From Oscillospiraceae bacterium (GTDB taxonomy: Bacteria; Bacillota; Clostridia; Oscillospirales; Acutalibacteraceae): a stretch of DNA of 64,000 nucleotides. The position numbers and the translations under genes are program-made. The notes under the pieces are model-generated. The model searched no databases. It was not told where the DNA came from and saw only the letters and a list, made by a program, of their open reading frames with translations. Below are positions 8,073 through 16,349 of this stretch, one piece after another; position 1 is the first letter of the stretch; every line of letters starts with the position of its first letter. The stretch lies in contig JAKVOA010000002.1 in assembly GCA_022483045.1 (NCBI GenBank), positions 580,721-644,720 of the forward strand, given 5' to 3'.

Positions 8073-8191
8073 GATGTGTACCTCCTTCAATTTTGGTAGG
8101 TACATATTCGCTCTTATACCAGGATATAGCAAGTCAATTCAGAGTATAATGTGGACAAAGATACCGGGCGCTATTTGTGTATTTCTGGGCA

Positions 8192-8237
8192 TAAAGAAAA
8201 CGGCCATGCAGGAGTTTTTTACTCTTGCATGGCCGTT
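8192..8237 (-). terminator. terminator downstream of glycerophosphodiesterase gene
   Basis: AACGGCCATGCA (8199-8210) pairs perfectly with TGCATGGCCGTT (8226-8237). On the minus strand the stem is followed by a T-rich tail. It fits the end of the gene at 8329-9057. Confidence 0.7.
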
Positions 8238-8328
8238 ATTCTCTTGGGCTTCCAGTTGAAGGCGTCACTAAACGGTGGTTTTTATAAAATCACTTTCTGG
8301 CGCTTCCAAAAGGCGGGCCCTTTTTTTA

Positions 8329-9057
8329 TCAGAATGTATTTCGCAGGGAGAGTGCGCGGTGCGGTTGATTTGTAATGACAGCATCGACTTTCTGCCGAAA
8401 GGCTTCCACAAGGTCAGCCGGCTGGTCCACTGTCCAGGGACGCACAGCAAGATGCGCGGCGTGACAGTGTGGCACCAACCGGCCGCTTTGCAGCAGGGCC
8501 ATTTTGGGATGAACAGCGTTTGCGGGAAGATGCGCGGCAAAGCGGCAGACCTGCGGCAGCGCAGCTTTGTAAAGCAGAGCCGTTTGGCTCTTTGGAGAGC
8601 GGCGCTTTAATTCCCGCAGAATACGCGGATAAAAGGAAGAATAAAAGACCCGGCCGCACATGCCGCAGGCTTCTTCCGCCGCAAGGACTTTTGGCAGTAC
8701 CAAAAAGCCGTGCCAATACGCTTTCTCTTTTAGCTCTACATTGACCAGAAGCCCGGTCGGCTGCAGCAGGCGGTAAACTTCCTCTAAGGTAGGAATTTTT
8801 GCGCCGGCGTAGCCTACTTTTGACAAAGAGGCGTCCAGTGCCTGCAGCTGCTCCAGTGTCATGTCGTGCACGGTTCCGCTGCTGCCGGTTGTGCGATCGA
8901 CTTTATCGTCGTGTATTACAACCAAATGTCCGTCTGCACTCAGATGTACATCCAGTTCGACACCGTCGGCATGTGCTGCGGCAGCCTCTTCAAAGGCTGG
9001 AATGGTGTTTTCGGGTGCTTTGCAGGAATTTCCCCGATGTGCAAAAACCTGTGTCAT
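8329..9057 (-). CDS. ugpQ: glycerophosphodiester phosphodiesterase
   Basis: Encodes 242 aa. GDPD enzymes release glycerol-3-phosphate from glycerophosphodiesters with a divalent metal. The start F-A-H-R-G-N-S-x2-A-P-E-N-T, the E-L-D-V-H-L-S-x-D-G-H-L-V-V-I-H-D-D block and the C-terminal V-D-A-V-I-T-N-Q-P are family hallmarks, with the HRG His and the I-H-D His as catalytic pair. There is no signal peptide, so it is cytoplasmic. It is divergent from the ABC importer operon and is probably transcribed alone. Confidence 0.88.
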   Translation of the reverse strand: MTQVFAHRGNSCKAPENTIPAFEEAAAAHADGVELDVHLSADGHLVVIHDDKVDRTTGSSGTVHDMTLEQLQALDASLSKVGYAGAKIPTLEEVYRLLQPTGLLVNVELKEKAYWHGFLVLPKVLAAEEACGMCGRVFYSSFYPRILRELKRRSPKSQTALLYKAALPQVCRFAAHLPANAVHPKMALLQSGRLVPHCHAAHLAVRPWTVDQPADLVEAFRQKVDAVITNQPHRALSLRNTF

Positions 9058-9332
9058 GGCGGTTTTCCCTCCTTTTGTCTGTTCCTATTATAAAGGACTC
9101 TGTAAGAAATAAAAAGGAATTTTATACAGCTATAAAGCGAGATAAGGGCAGGATTTTTAGCCGAAGCCCGCTCTTGTAGCTTTTGCCATTTTTGCGCTTC
9201 TTCGCTAAAATACCGCTGTCGGGACCGTTTCCACAGGAGAAAACCGCAAAAAGTAAATCACAAATTCATAAAATTGTATGAAGATTCCATAAATAATATT
9301 GAAAAAGAAACAGGTTTCTATAAAATTTTTCA

Positions 9333-9370
9333 TTTATAGCTGGGGGTACAAATTATATAATAAAAGTACC
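9333..9370 (+). promoter_or_regulatory. promoter and inverted repeat of sugar importer operon
   Basis: TTTATA (9333-9338), 17-bp spacer, TATAAT (9356-9361). GGTAC (9345-9349) and GTACC (9366-9370) form an inverted repeat around the -10, a possible operator for a sugar-responsive regulator. The remainder of 9058-9332 is AT-rich and shows no gene. Confidence 0.55.
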
Positions 9371-9393
9371 AAAAACAGGAGGTAGTTGTAATT

Positions 9394-10677
9394 ATGAAAA
9401 AAGTTCTTGCTGCTGTGCTGGCGGGCGCAATGGTCGCCGCCAGCATGACCGGATGCGGCAGTACAGCCGCATCAAGCACTGCCCAGTCTGCGGCGCAAAG
9501 CACAGCGGCCAGCACGGCCAGTGCACAGGACGAGGCCTTGACCGCCACGATCAGCGTTTGGGGTCCGGCAGAAGATCAGGCCGCCGACAAAGGCAAGTGG
9601 CTGCCGACCATGTGTGAGCAGTTCAAAAAGCTTCACCCCAAGTGGAACCTTACTTTTAAATACTCCGCTTGCAGTGAGGGCGATGCCGGCAAGACTGTAA
9701 CCAAAGACCCGCAGGCTGCCGGTGACATTTTCTTCTTTGCCAACGACCAAATCAACACCTTGATTTCTGCAAACTCCCTTTCTCAGCTGGGCGGTTCTAC
9801 AGTAGAGGAAATCAAGAAAAGCTGCTCGAAAGAGATTGTCGATTCTGTAACCGTAAACGGCGGTGTCTACGGTGTTCCGTTTACCACCAATACATGGTTT
9901 ATGTACTACAACAAGAGCAAGTTCTCTGACAGCGATATTAAGAGCCTGGATACTATGTTGACCAAGGCGAAAGTCGCTTTCCCGATTACGAATTCCTGGT
10001 ATCTGCCGGCTTTCTATCTTGCAAACGGCTGCACTATGTTTGGCAAGAATGGCACAGATGAGTCCGCCGGGATTCAGTTTGGCGGCGACAAGGGCACCCA
10101 GGTTACAAAATACTTAGTAGACCTTGTTAAAAACAAGAATTTTGTCAACGACGACAGCGGCTCCGGTTTAGCCGGCCTGCGCGACGGCAGTGTTGCTGCA
10201 ATCTTCTCTGGCTCTTGGGATGCAGCGGCGGTAAAGACAGCACTGGGCAGCAACTTTGGCGCGGCAGCTCTGCCAACAGCAAAAATCGGCGGCAGCGACA
10301 AGCAGCTTCTCAGCTTCTCCGGTTCAAAAGCAATCGGTGTCAACCCCAACACCAAGTACCCGCAGGTTGCCGTGGCACTGGCCAAGTATCTGGGCGGTGC
10401 TGACGCACAGCGTGCCCACTATAAACTGCGCGACATTGTTCCCTGCAACACTGATGTGCTGAAAGACAGCGCAGTTTCTTCCGATGCAATGGTTACAGCA
10501 CAAAATGATACTTTCCTAAAGACCTCTATTATCCAGCCGTTTGTTGCTGCTATGAACAACTTCTGGACACCAACCCAAAACTTTGGCAAAGCAATTATTA
10601 GCAAAGACGTTACAGCCGACAACGCCGCCGCTAAGACAGACGCGCTGAACAAATCCTTTACAAGCGCCGCGTCCTAA
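9394..10677 (+). CDS. maltodextrin/multi-sugar ABC transporter substrate-binding lipoprotein
   Basis: Encodes 427 aa with a lipoprotein signal ending S-M-T-G-C21, then an A/S/T/Q-rich linker to about residue 50. The body fits family-1 solute-binding proteins of the MalE type (I-S-V-W-G-P-A near the start, Y-G-V-P-F-T-T-N-T-W-F-M-Y-Y-N-K in the middle). It is anchored outside the membrane and delivers an oligosaccharide to the permeases encoded downstream. ACAGGAGG precedes ATG 9394. A GH13 glucosidase in the same unit supports a maltodextrin or isomalto-oligosaccharide ligand. Confidence 0.88.
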   Translation: MKKVLAAVLAGAMVAASMTGCGSTAASSTAQSAAQSTAASTASAQDEALTATISVWGPAEDQAADKGKWLPTMCEQFKKLHPKWNLTFKYSACSEGDAGKTVTKDPQAAGDIFFFANDQINTLISANSLSQLGGSTVEEIKKSCSKEIVDSVTVNGGVYGVPFTTNTWFMYYNKSKFSDSDIKSLDTMLTKAKVAFPITNSWYLPAFYLANGCTMFGKNGTDESAGIQFGGDKGTQVTKYLVDLVKNKNFVNDDSGSGLAGLRDGSVAAIFSGSWDAAAVKTALGSNFGAAALPTAKIGGSDKQLLSFSGSKAIGVNPNTKYPQVAVALAKYLGGADAQRAHYKLRDIVPCNTDVLKDSAVSSDAMVTAQNDTFLKTSIIQPFVAAMNNFWTPTQNFGKAIISKDVTADNAAAKTDALNKSFTSAAS

Positions 10678-10716
10678 GGCCATTTTCGGCCGGTTGGTCC
10701 TATAGAATGTACATTA

Positions 10717-10747
10717 TGCCGGTCGGTTTTTCCGGCCGGCATTTTTT
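10717..10747 (+). terminator. intra-operon terminator/attenuator
   Basis: TGCCGGTCGG pairs with CCGGCCGGCA (one G-U pair) followed by six T. Located between the binding-protein gene and the first permease gene, it should let only part of transcription through and so favour excess binding protein. Confidence 0.75.
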
Positions 10748-10775
10748 AAAGTGAAGATGAAGCGGAGGTCTTATT

Positions 10776-12182
10776 GTGGAACACGTTGCTATTCAGGCAA
10801 AGCGCGGCCTGCGGCGAAAAAAGAAAGGATCCGGTGAGTTTGACACCCCCTATACCCTGCACGCAGCAATCACGAAGGGTGACTGGCGCACACGTCTTTC
10901 TTGTCTGGTGATGGGCTTTGGCAACCTGGCACATCGGCAAATTGTGAAAGGACTGTTGTGTTTAGCGACAGAAATTGCTTTCATTTGCTTCATGGTGTTT
11001 TACGGGGTATACAGAATCTCGCAGCTGCCCTCATTGGGTGGGCATGCGCAGCAGAAAGTTTGGAATGAAGCCAAAGGCATTTACGAATACACCGCAGGGG
11101 ATAATTCTATTATCATCTTAATCTATGGGTTGTCCTGCGTAGTGCTGGCGGTGCTGTTCTGCATTTTTTGGCGGTCGTCTGTTATCAGCAGCTACAAAGC
11201 GCAGTATCTTTCCCAGCATGGCGGCCATGTCAACAGCTTTGCCGAAGACGTGCGCAGCCTGTTTGATGAGAACCTGCACAAACTGCTGATGGCACTGCCG
11301 TTGGTTGGCATTTTCGCATTTACCTTTTTGCCGCTGGTCTTTATGATCAGCATGGCGTTTACAAATTACAGCATTGAAAATAACCACTTGGTATTGTTTC
11401 AGTGGGTCGGCTTTAAAAATTTTGCCCGCGTGCTGAGCTTTGGCAGCGGCATTGGCAAGTCCTTTTGGTCGGTGCTGGGCTGGACACTGATATGGGCGGT
11501 CTTTGCCACATTCCTCAACTATTTCCTCGGCATGATTTTGGCAATGGTTATCAACCGTCCCAGCACGCATGCCAAGGCTTTCTGGCGCTTCTGCTTTGTG
11601 TTGTCCGTGGCGGTGCCGCAGTTTGTTTCTCTGCTGATTATGCACACCATGCTGCAGCCAAACGGCGCAATCAACGTTTTGCTGATGAACGCCGGCATTA
11701 TTAAAACGCCTCTGCCATTCTTTACCGACGCTACTTGGGCGCGCGTAACGGTTATTGTCATCAATCTGTGGGTCGGCATTCCGTTTACCATGCTGCAGGT
11801 TACCGGCATTTTGCAAAATATCCCAAAAGAGTTGTACGAGGCGGCCCGTGTTGACGGCGCCAACAGCGTTACGATTTTCTTTAAAATCACGCTGCCCTAC
11901 ATGCTCTTTGTCACAACCCCCTATCTGATTACAATGTTTACCGGAAATATCAACAACTTCAATGTTATTTATCTGCTGTCCGGCGGCGACCCGATTCCGG
12001 TTGGTTCCACGGCAGGCAAGACCGACCTGCTCATCACCTGGCTGTATAAGCTGACAGTTGACCAACAGTACTATAATCTAGGCTCGGTCATCGGCATTCT
12101 TACTTTTGTAATTATGATGGTTGTATCGCTGGTCGCCTATCACCATACCGGCGCCTACAATAACGAGGAGGCGTTCCGCTGA
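10776..12182 (+). CDS. sugar ABC transporter permease, MalF-type
   Basis: Encodes 468 aa starting at GTG 10776 after GCGGAGG. It has an N-terminal membrane segment, an extra hydrophobic pair, a periplasmic-equivalent loop and the core permease helices; the cytoplasmic coupling loop E-A-A-R-V-D-G-A-N lies near residue 365. The long N-terminus and 8-helix plan match MalF more than the short six-helix permeases. It pairs with the MalG-type protein whose start overlaps its stop codon by one base. Confidence 0.88.
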   Translation: MEHVAIQAKRGLRRKKKGSGEFDTPYTLHAAITKGDWRTRLSCLVMGFGNLAHRQIVKGLLCLATEIAFICFMVFYGVYRISQLPSLGGHAQQKVWNEAKGIYEYTAGDNSIIILIYGLSCVVLAVLFCIFWRSSVISSYKAQYLSQHGGHVNSFAEDVRSLFDENLHKLLMALPLVGIFAFTFLPLVFMISMAFTNYSIENNHLVLFQWVGFKNFARVLSFGSGIGKSFWSVLGWTLIWAVFATFLNYFLGMILAMVINRPSTHAKAFWRFCFVLSVAVPQFVSLLIMHTMLQPNGAINVLLMNAGIIKTPLPFFTDATWARVTVIVINLWVGIPFTMLQVTGILQNIPKELYEAARVDGANSVTIFFKITLPYMLFVTTPYLITMFTGNINNFNVIYLLSGGDPIPVGSTAGKTDLLITWLYKLTVDQQYYNLGSVIGILTFVIMMVVSLVAYHHTGAYNNEEAFR

Positions 12183-13039
12183 TGAAAAATGCACATACTG
12201 CAAAACACATAGGCAATTTCTTTATTCATTTGCTGCTGGCGGTGCTGGCGATCGTTTGGGTATTCCCAATCTTCTGGGTAGTGCTCATCAGCTTTCGCGG
12301 GGAAAAAGGCTCTTATGTATCAACTTTCATGCCCAAAACCTACACAATGAACAACTATGTGAAGCTTTTTACCGACACGCAGGTCATCAACTTTCCCCGC
12401 ATGTTTATCAATACGCTGATTGTCGCCATTTTCACCTGCCTCTTGTCCACTTTCTTTATCCTTTCCATTGCGTACTGCATGTCGCGCCTGCGCTTTAAGA
12501 TGCGCAAGCCCTTTATGAATATTGCCATGGTTATGACCCTGTTCCCTGGCATTATGGCAATGATTGCGATATACTTTATATTGAAAGCGCTTGGGCTGAC
12601 ACAGGGCAGCATGGTGCGTGTAGCACTGGTCTTGGTTTACTCTGGCGGTGCGGGTCTGGGCTTTTACATAGCCAAAGGCTTTTTCGACACCATACCGACA
12701 TCGCTGGATGAAGCGGGCTTCCTGGACGGCTGCACGCACTGGGATGTGTTTACAAAAATCACCATTCCGCTGAGCAAACCCATTATTGTTTATACCGTTT
12801 TGCAGAGCTTTCTTGCACCGTGGCTGGACTTTGTCTTTGCCAAGGTTATCTGCGGCGCGGATACCGACACCTACACGGTTTCCATCGGCCTGTGGAAAAT
12901 GCTGGAGAAAGAAAATATTGACAGCTGGTTTACCTGCTTTGCAGCGGGCGCCGTGTGCATTTCTATTCCGATTGCGATTCTGTTTCTGCTGATGCAGCGC
13001 TACTATGCTGAGGGAATGAGCGGCGCTGTAAAAGGATAA
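12182..13039 (+). CDS. sugar ABC transporter permease, MalG-type
   Basis: Encodes 285 aa with six predicted membrane helices and the coupling loop D-E-A-G-F-L-D-G-C-T near residue 177. ATG 12182 shares a base with the upstream TGA, so translation is coupled to the MalF-type gene. No ATPase gene follows; the MsmK/UgpC-type ATPase at 54376 is the best candidate motor. Confidence 0.88.
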   Translation: MKNAHTAKHIGNFFIHLLLAVLAIVWVFPIFWVVLISFRGEKGSYVSTFMPKTYTMNNYVKLFTDTQVINFPRMFINTLIVAIFTCLLSTFFILSIAYCMSRLRFKMRKPFMNIAMVMTLFPGIMAMIAIYFILKALGLTQGSMVRVALVLVYSGGAGLGFYIAKGFFDTIPTSLDEAGFLDGCTHWDVFTKITIPLSKPIIVYTVLQSFLAPWLDFVFAKVICGADTDTYTVSIGLWKMLEKENIDSWFTCFAAGAVCISIPIAILFLLMQRYYAEGMSGAVKG

Positions 13040-13087
13040 AAAGCCGCTGCTGCCTGCTCTGATTTTAATGAAAAGAAGGATGTATCT

Positions 13088-14632
13088 ATGCCGGAATGGC
13101 TGAATGACGCTGTGTTTTATGAAATTTACCCGCAGTCTTTTTACGACTCCAACGGCGACGGGATTGGCGATATCAATGGCATTGCAGAAAAGCTGGAGTA
13201 TATTCAGTGGCTGGGCTGCAACGCCCTGTGGATCAATCCCTGTTTTGACTCCCCGTTTCGTGACGCGGGCTATGATGTGCGGGACTACAAAAAGGTTGCC
13301 GCGCGCTATGGCAGCAACGAGGATTTGTATCGCCTGTTCCGCGCGGCACACGAAAAGGGCATTCATGTACTGCTGGATTTCGTTCCGGGGCATACTTCGG
13401 AAGAACATCCGTGGTTTCGTGAAAGCGCCCGCCCGCAGAAAAACGCATATTCCGGCCGCTATATCTGGACCAACAGCGCCTGGGATATTCCGCAGCCGTA
13501 CCGCTTTGTTAGCGGCCGTGCCGACCGCAACGGCAGCTACCTTATCAATTTCTTCAGCACACAGCCGGCACTGAATTACGGCTTTGGCAAAGTGACAGCC
13601 CTGTGGCAGTCGCCCTGCAATGCACCAGAGTGTGCAGCTACGCGCGAGGCTATGAAAGATGTCTTGCGCTTTTGGCTGGACCACGGCTGTGACGGCTTTC
13701 GCGTTGATATGGCGGATTCTTTGGTAAAAGATGACGATAGTAAAAAATCCGCGACCGGCGCCATTTGGCGCAGTGTGCGTGAAATGCTTGACCGGGAGTA
13801 TCCGCAGGCCGCGCTGGTTTCAGAGTGGTCAAACCCGCAGCTTGCACTGTCTTATGGCTTTCACTGCGACTTTTATCTGAATCACCCCGGCAATGGCTAC
13901 TATACGCTGTTTCGCGACAATGAAAACGGCAGGCAGCGCAGCTTTTTCAGCGCAAAGGGCAAAGGCGACATTACGCGTTTCCTTTCGGATTACCTGCCAA
14001 AGTACCGCAATACACGAAAGAAAGGTTTTATCAGTTTTATTACCTGCAACCACGATACCCCACGCATGAGCCGCGACTTTACCCCGCGGGAGCTGGCGCT
14101 GGCCTACAGCTTTTTGTTCCTGATGCCGGGTGTACCTTTTTTGTACTACGGCGATGAAATCGGGATGCCCTATCAGGCGGATTTGGTCAGCAAAGAGGGC
14201 GGGTACGACCGAACGGGTTCGCGTACACCAATGCAGTGGAACAGTACAGAACCTAATGCCGGCTTTTCTAGTGCCCCCGCAGCAAAGCTTTACCTGCCGG
14301 TCGACTCTGCCGCAGATGCTGTAAGTGTGAGTGCACAGTCGGGAAAAGCGGATTCTCTGCTGGAGACCGTGCGCACGGTGCTTCGCCTGCGCCACGCTGA
14401 ACCGGACCTGCAGGCCGGTGGGGACTTTATACCGGTGTACGCGGAAGCAGAGCGCTGTCCCTTTGTATTCCGCCGGGGCGGCCTGCTGCTGGCCTTTAAT
14501 CCTTCCGGCAAAGAGACCGCTGCGCCAGTAGATGCCCGCGGCGAAATTCTCTATTCTCTGGGAAAGCTGCCGGAGTGCTCTGCCAAAAAGCTGGCTATGC
14601 CGCCGCAGTCCTGTGTGGTTGTCCGTCTTTGA
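13088..14632 (+). CDS. GH13 alpha-glucosidase (oligo-1,6-glucosidase/maltodextrin glucosidase-like)
   Basis: Encodes 514 aa with a complete GH13 catalytic set: nucleophile D207 in G-F-R-V-D-M-A-D, acid/base E246 in S-E-W-S-N-P, and D323 in N-H-D-T. The N-terminal A-V-F-Y-E-I-Y-P-Q-S-F-Y-D-S-N-G-D-G-I-G-D-I is the usual (beta/alpha)8 start with a calcium-type D-S-N-G-D-G loop. There is no signal peptide, so it hydrolyses imported oligosaccharides in the cytoplasm. It sits 48 bp after the permease gene as the last gene of the importer operon. Alpha-1,4 versus alpha-1,6 specificity cannot be fixed by eye. Confidence 0.88.
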   Translation: MPEWLNDAVFYEIYPQSFYDSNGDGIGDINGIAEKLEYIQWLGCNALWINPCFDSPFRDAGYDVRDYKKVAARYGSNEDLYRLFRAAHEKGIHVLLDFVPGHTSEEHPWFRESARPQKNAYSGRYIWTNSAWDIPQPYRFVSGRADRNGSYLINFFSTQPALNYGFGKVTALWQSPCNAPECAATREAMKDVLRFWLDHGCDGFRVDMADSLVKDDDSKKSATGAIWRSVREMLDREYPQAALVSEWSNPQLALSYGFHCDFYLNHPGNGYYTLFRDNENGRQRSFFSAKGKGDITRFLSDYLPKYRNTRKKGFISFITCNHDTPRMSRDFTPRELALAYSFLFLMPGVPFLYYGDEIGMPYQADLVSKEGGYDRTGSRTPMQWNSTEPNAGFSSAPAAKLYLPVDSAADAVSVSAQSGKADSLLETVRTVLRLRHAEPDLQAGGDFIPVYAEAERCPFVFRRGGLLLAFNPSGKETAAPVDARGEILYSLGKLPECSAKKLAMPPQSCVVVRL

Positions 14633-14661
14633 TTACATCTGCAACAGTTTTCCTTATAGAA

Positions 14662-14689
14662 GCCTGCCCACCACCCGGGCAGGTCTTTT
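14662..14689 (+). terminator. terminator of sugar importer operon
   Basis: CCTGCCC (14663-14669) pairs with GGGCAGG (14677-14683), followed by TCTTTT. Confidence 0.7.
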
Positions 14690-14825
14690 GCTAACTGCAG
14701 GCAGAGAAGTGAACAATTTCTATACGTGTGGCACAATTTGTTAAAATACAATTCTTTGAATAGAAGTTTCTGGGGAAAGTGTGCATAAAAAGCTTATACC
14801 GCACGGAAGCAAGAGGAGGAGCAGC

Positions 14826-16349
14826 ATGCGTGTCCTGGTTGTAGATGATGAAAAAATAGAGCGGGACGGTATCCGCTTTCTGCTGCAGCAGACAGGCCTT
14901 TCCTGTACAGTTCGTGAGGCCGCCAACGGCAGTGAGGCTGCCGCGATGCTCAAAAAAGAGTTGTTTGACGTTTTGCTTACGGATATCCGTATGCCGTTTA
15001 TGAATGGCTTAGAGCTGACAAAAACCGCCCGGGAGTCGCAAGAAGGCATTCAGATTGTCATTTTCAGCGGCTACAGTGATTTTGAGTATGCCAAGCAGGC
15101 CATTCGGTACGGGGTGTCTGACTATGTACTGAAACCTGTAGACCCGGAGGAATTCAATAGTACGATGCAGCGCGTGGCCAGCGCACTGGCAGAGCGCCAA
15201 CGCCTGCTGACAGTGGAAAAACAGCTCTGCCGGATTGAGGGCAGCTATTATCTGCGCCAGTACCTGGTGCGCGGCCGGGCAGAAGATTTTGACAAGGCGC
15301 GCGAATATGTCGATGTTTCCCTTTGGGAAACATGCAGTACACTCTTTTTGGCAGAAAGCGAGGAACCTGTCTTTTTCGGCGAGCCAGAGTGGCTCTCTGC
15401 AGAAAGGCTGCAGCGGGCGCTGCAGTGCCCGGTCTTTGTGCTGCCGCTGCAGGACACCCGCGCGGCGTTTTTGCTGGGGCGGCAGCTGCCTTGCAGTTGG
15501 CGACTTTTGGCGCAGGATACACAGCATTACCTGGAGGGGCACAGCGGCCGGCCGGTGTGGCTTTCCGCTGCTGGGGGCGTACAGGGCGCCGCTTCTTTGG
15601 GAAAGCCCTTCCGCACACTCAGCCGCCTTTTGGGCCGGCGTGTGACTGACCCTGAGGAAAAAGTACTGTACGCGGATGAATCGCCTGTACAGCAGCCAAG
15701 GGAAAAGACGCTGCTTGCCTTACTTGAGCCGCTGAAAGAAGACATTCGCCGCGGCGATGTGACTGGTCTGTGGAAACATTTTTACGCGGCGCGCGCGGCC
15801 CTTTCTGGGGCAGCTGCTTTTCCGGCGAGCACAGCGGTAAAATATGTTTTGTCTGGCTTAATGAATAAGCTGATGGCTGCGCTCCCCGCACAGGAGCGTG
15901 AACCGGCAATCGGCGCGCTTTACCGCGCACGTACGCTGGAGGAAACAGCTGCTCTGCTGCAAAACGCAATCTGCTGCTTTGAGTCCGGCTGCAGTGAGCA
16001 GGCCGCAGACCGGCCCGATGTGGATTTGGTAAAAAGATATATTGCACAGCATTATGAGGAGGACCTCAGTGTGGAAAGTTTGGCAGAGGTCGTTTATCTT
16101 TCGCCCGGCTATCTCAGCGCGCTTTTTAAAAGAGAAACCGGGCAGAACTTGAATACTTACATACGAAACTACCGCCTGCTTGAGGCCCGCCGTTTGCTGG
16201 AAAACACCAATATGAAAATTGTGCAGGTCTGTAAAAAAACAGGCTTTACCAACGCATCTTATTTTTGCAAGCGCTTTCGGGAATATTTCGGCACCAGCCC
16301 GCGCCGCCTGCGCAGTACAGAGGTAAGCAATGAAGAAACTGCTGAATAA
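14826..16349 (+). CDS. YesN-type response regulator with AraC DNA-binding domain
   Basis: Encodes 507 aa. The receiver domain (about 1-125) has D-D-E near the N-terminus, phospho-acceptor D53 in L-L-T-D-I-R-M-P and K in V-L-K-P. The middle is a variable linker. The C-terminal 100 residues form two AraC-type helix-turn-helix units (S-P-G-Y-L-S-A-L-F-K-R-E-T-G and F-T-N-A-S-Y-F-C-K-R-F-R-E-Y-F-G). GAGGAGGA precedes ATG 14826. It overlaps the kinase gene by 20 bp. The likely target is the adjacent sugar operon (inference). Confidence 0.88.
   Translation: MRVLVVDDEKIERDGIRFLLQQTGLSCTVREAANGSEAAAMLKKELFDVLLTDIRMPFMNGLELTKTARESQEGIQIVIFSGYSDFEYAKQAIRYGVSDYVLKPVDPEEFNSTMQRVASALAERQRLLTVEKQLCRIEGSYYLRQYLVRGRAEDFDKAREYVDVSLWETCSTLFLAESEEPVFFGEPEWLSAERLQRALQCPVFVLPLQDTRAAFLLGRQLPCSWRLLAQDTQHYLEGHSGRPVWLSAAGGVQGAASLGKPFRTLSRLLGRRVTDPEEKVLYADESPVQQPREKTLLALLEPLKEDIRRGDVTGLWKHFYAARAALSGAAAFPASTAVKYVLSGLMNKLMAALPAQEREPAIGALYRARTLEETAALLQNAICCFESGCSEQAADRPDVDLVKRYIAQHYEEDLSVESLAEVVYLSPGYLSALFKRETGQNLNTYIRNYRLLEARRLLENTNMKIVQVCKKTGFTNASYFCKRFREYFGTSPRRLRSTEVSNEETAE

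Larger units (their letters stand above)
2420..8195. mobile_element. degraded serine-recombinase mobile element (approximate limits)
   Basis: This segment interrupts the sugar-metabolism context and carries mobile-element hallmarks: a large serine recombinase at the left edge, an XRE/ImmA pair, DUF4417, small accessory genes and a 'virulence' protein common on integrative elements. The middle (about 4.2-7.3 kb) is visibly richer in A+T than both flanks. I found no convincing direct repeats at the ends, so limits are approximate, and the recombinase lacks its catalytic N-terminus, so self-excision is unlikely. Confidence 0.65.

Noticed and set aside
3859..8170. An 11-bp repeat AGATACCGGGC at 3859 and 8160 as element ends
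   Set aside because: The left copy lies inside the helicase fragment, the repeat is short, and flanking sequences do not fit attachment sites; chance is likely.
8151..8375. A small gene reading MDKDTGRYLC on the plus strand
   Set aside because: It spans the glycerophosphodiesterase terminator stem and runs antisense into that gene, and it has no ribosome binding site or recognisable domain.
11118..13684. Long open frames on the minus strand opposite the two sugar permease genes (315 and 454 codons)
   Set aside because: They are shadows of GC-biased third positions in real genes. They lack ribosome binding sites and family motifs, and the plus-strand permeases are unmistakable.
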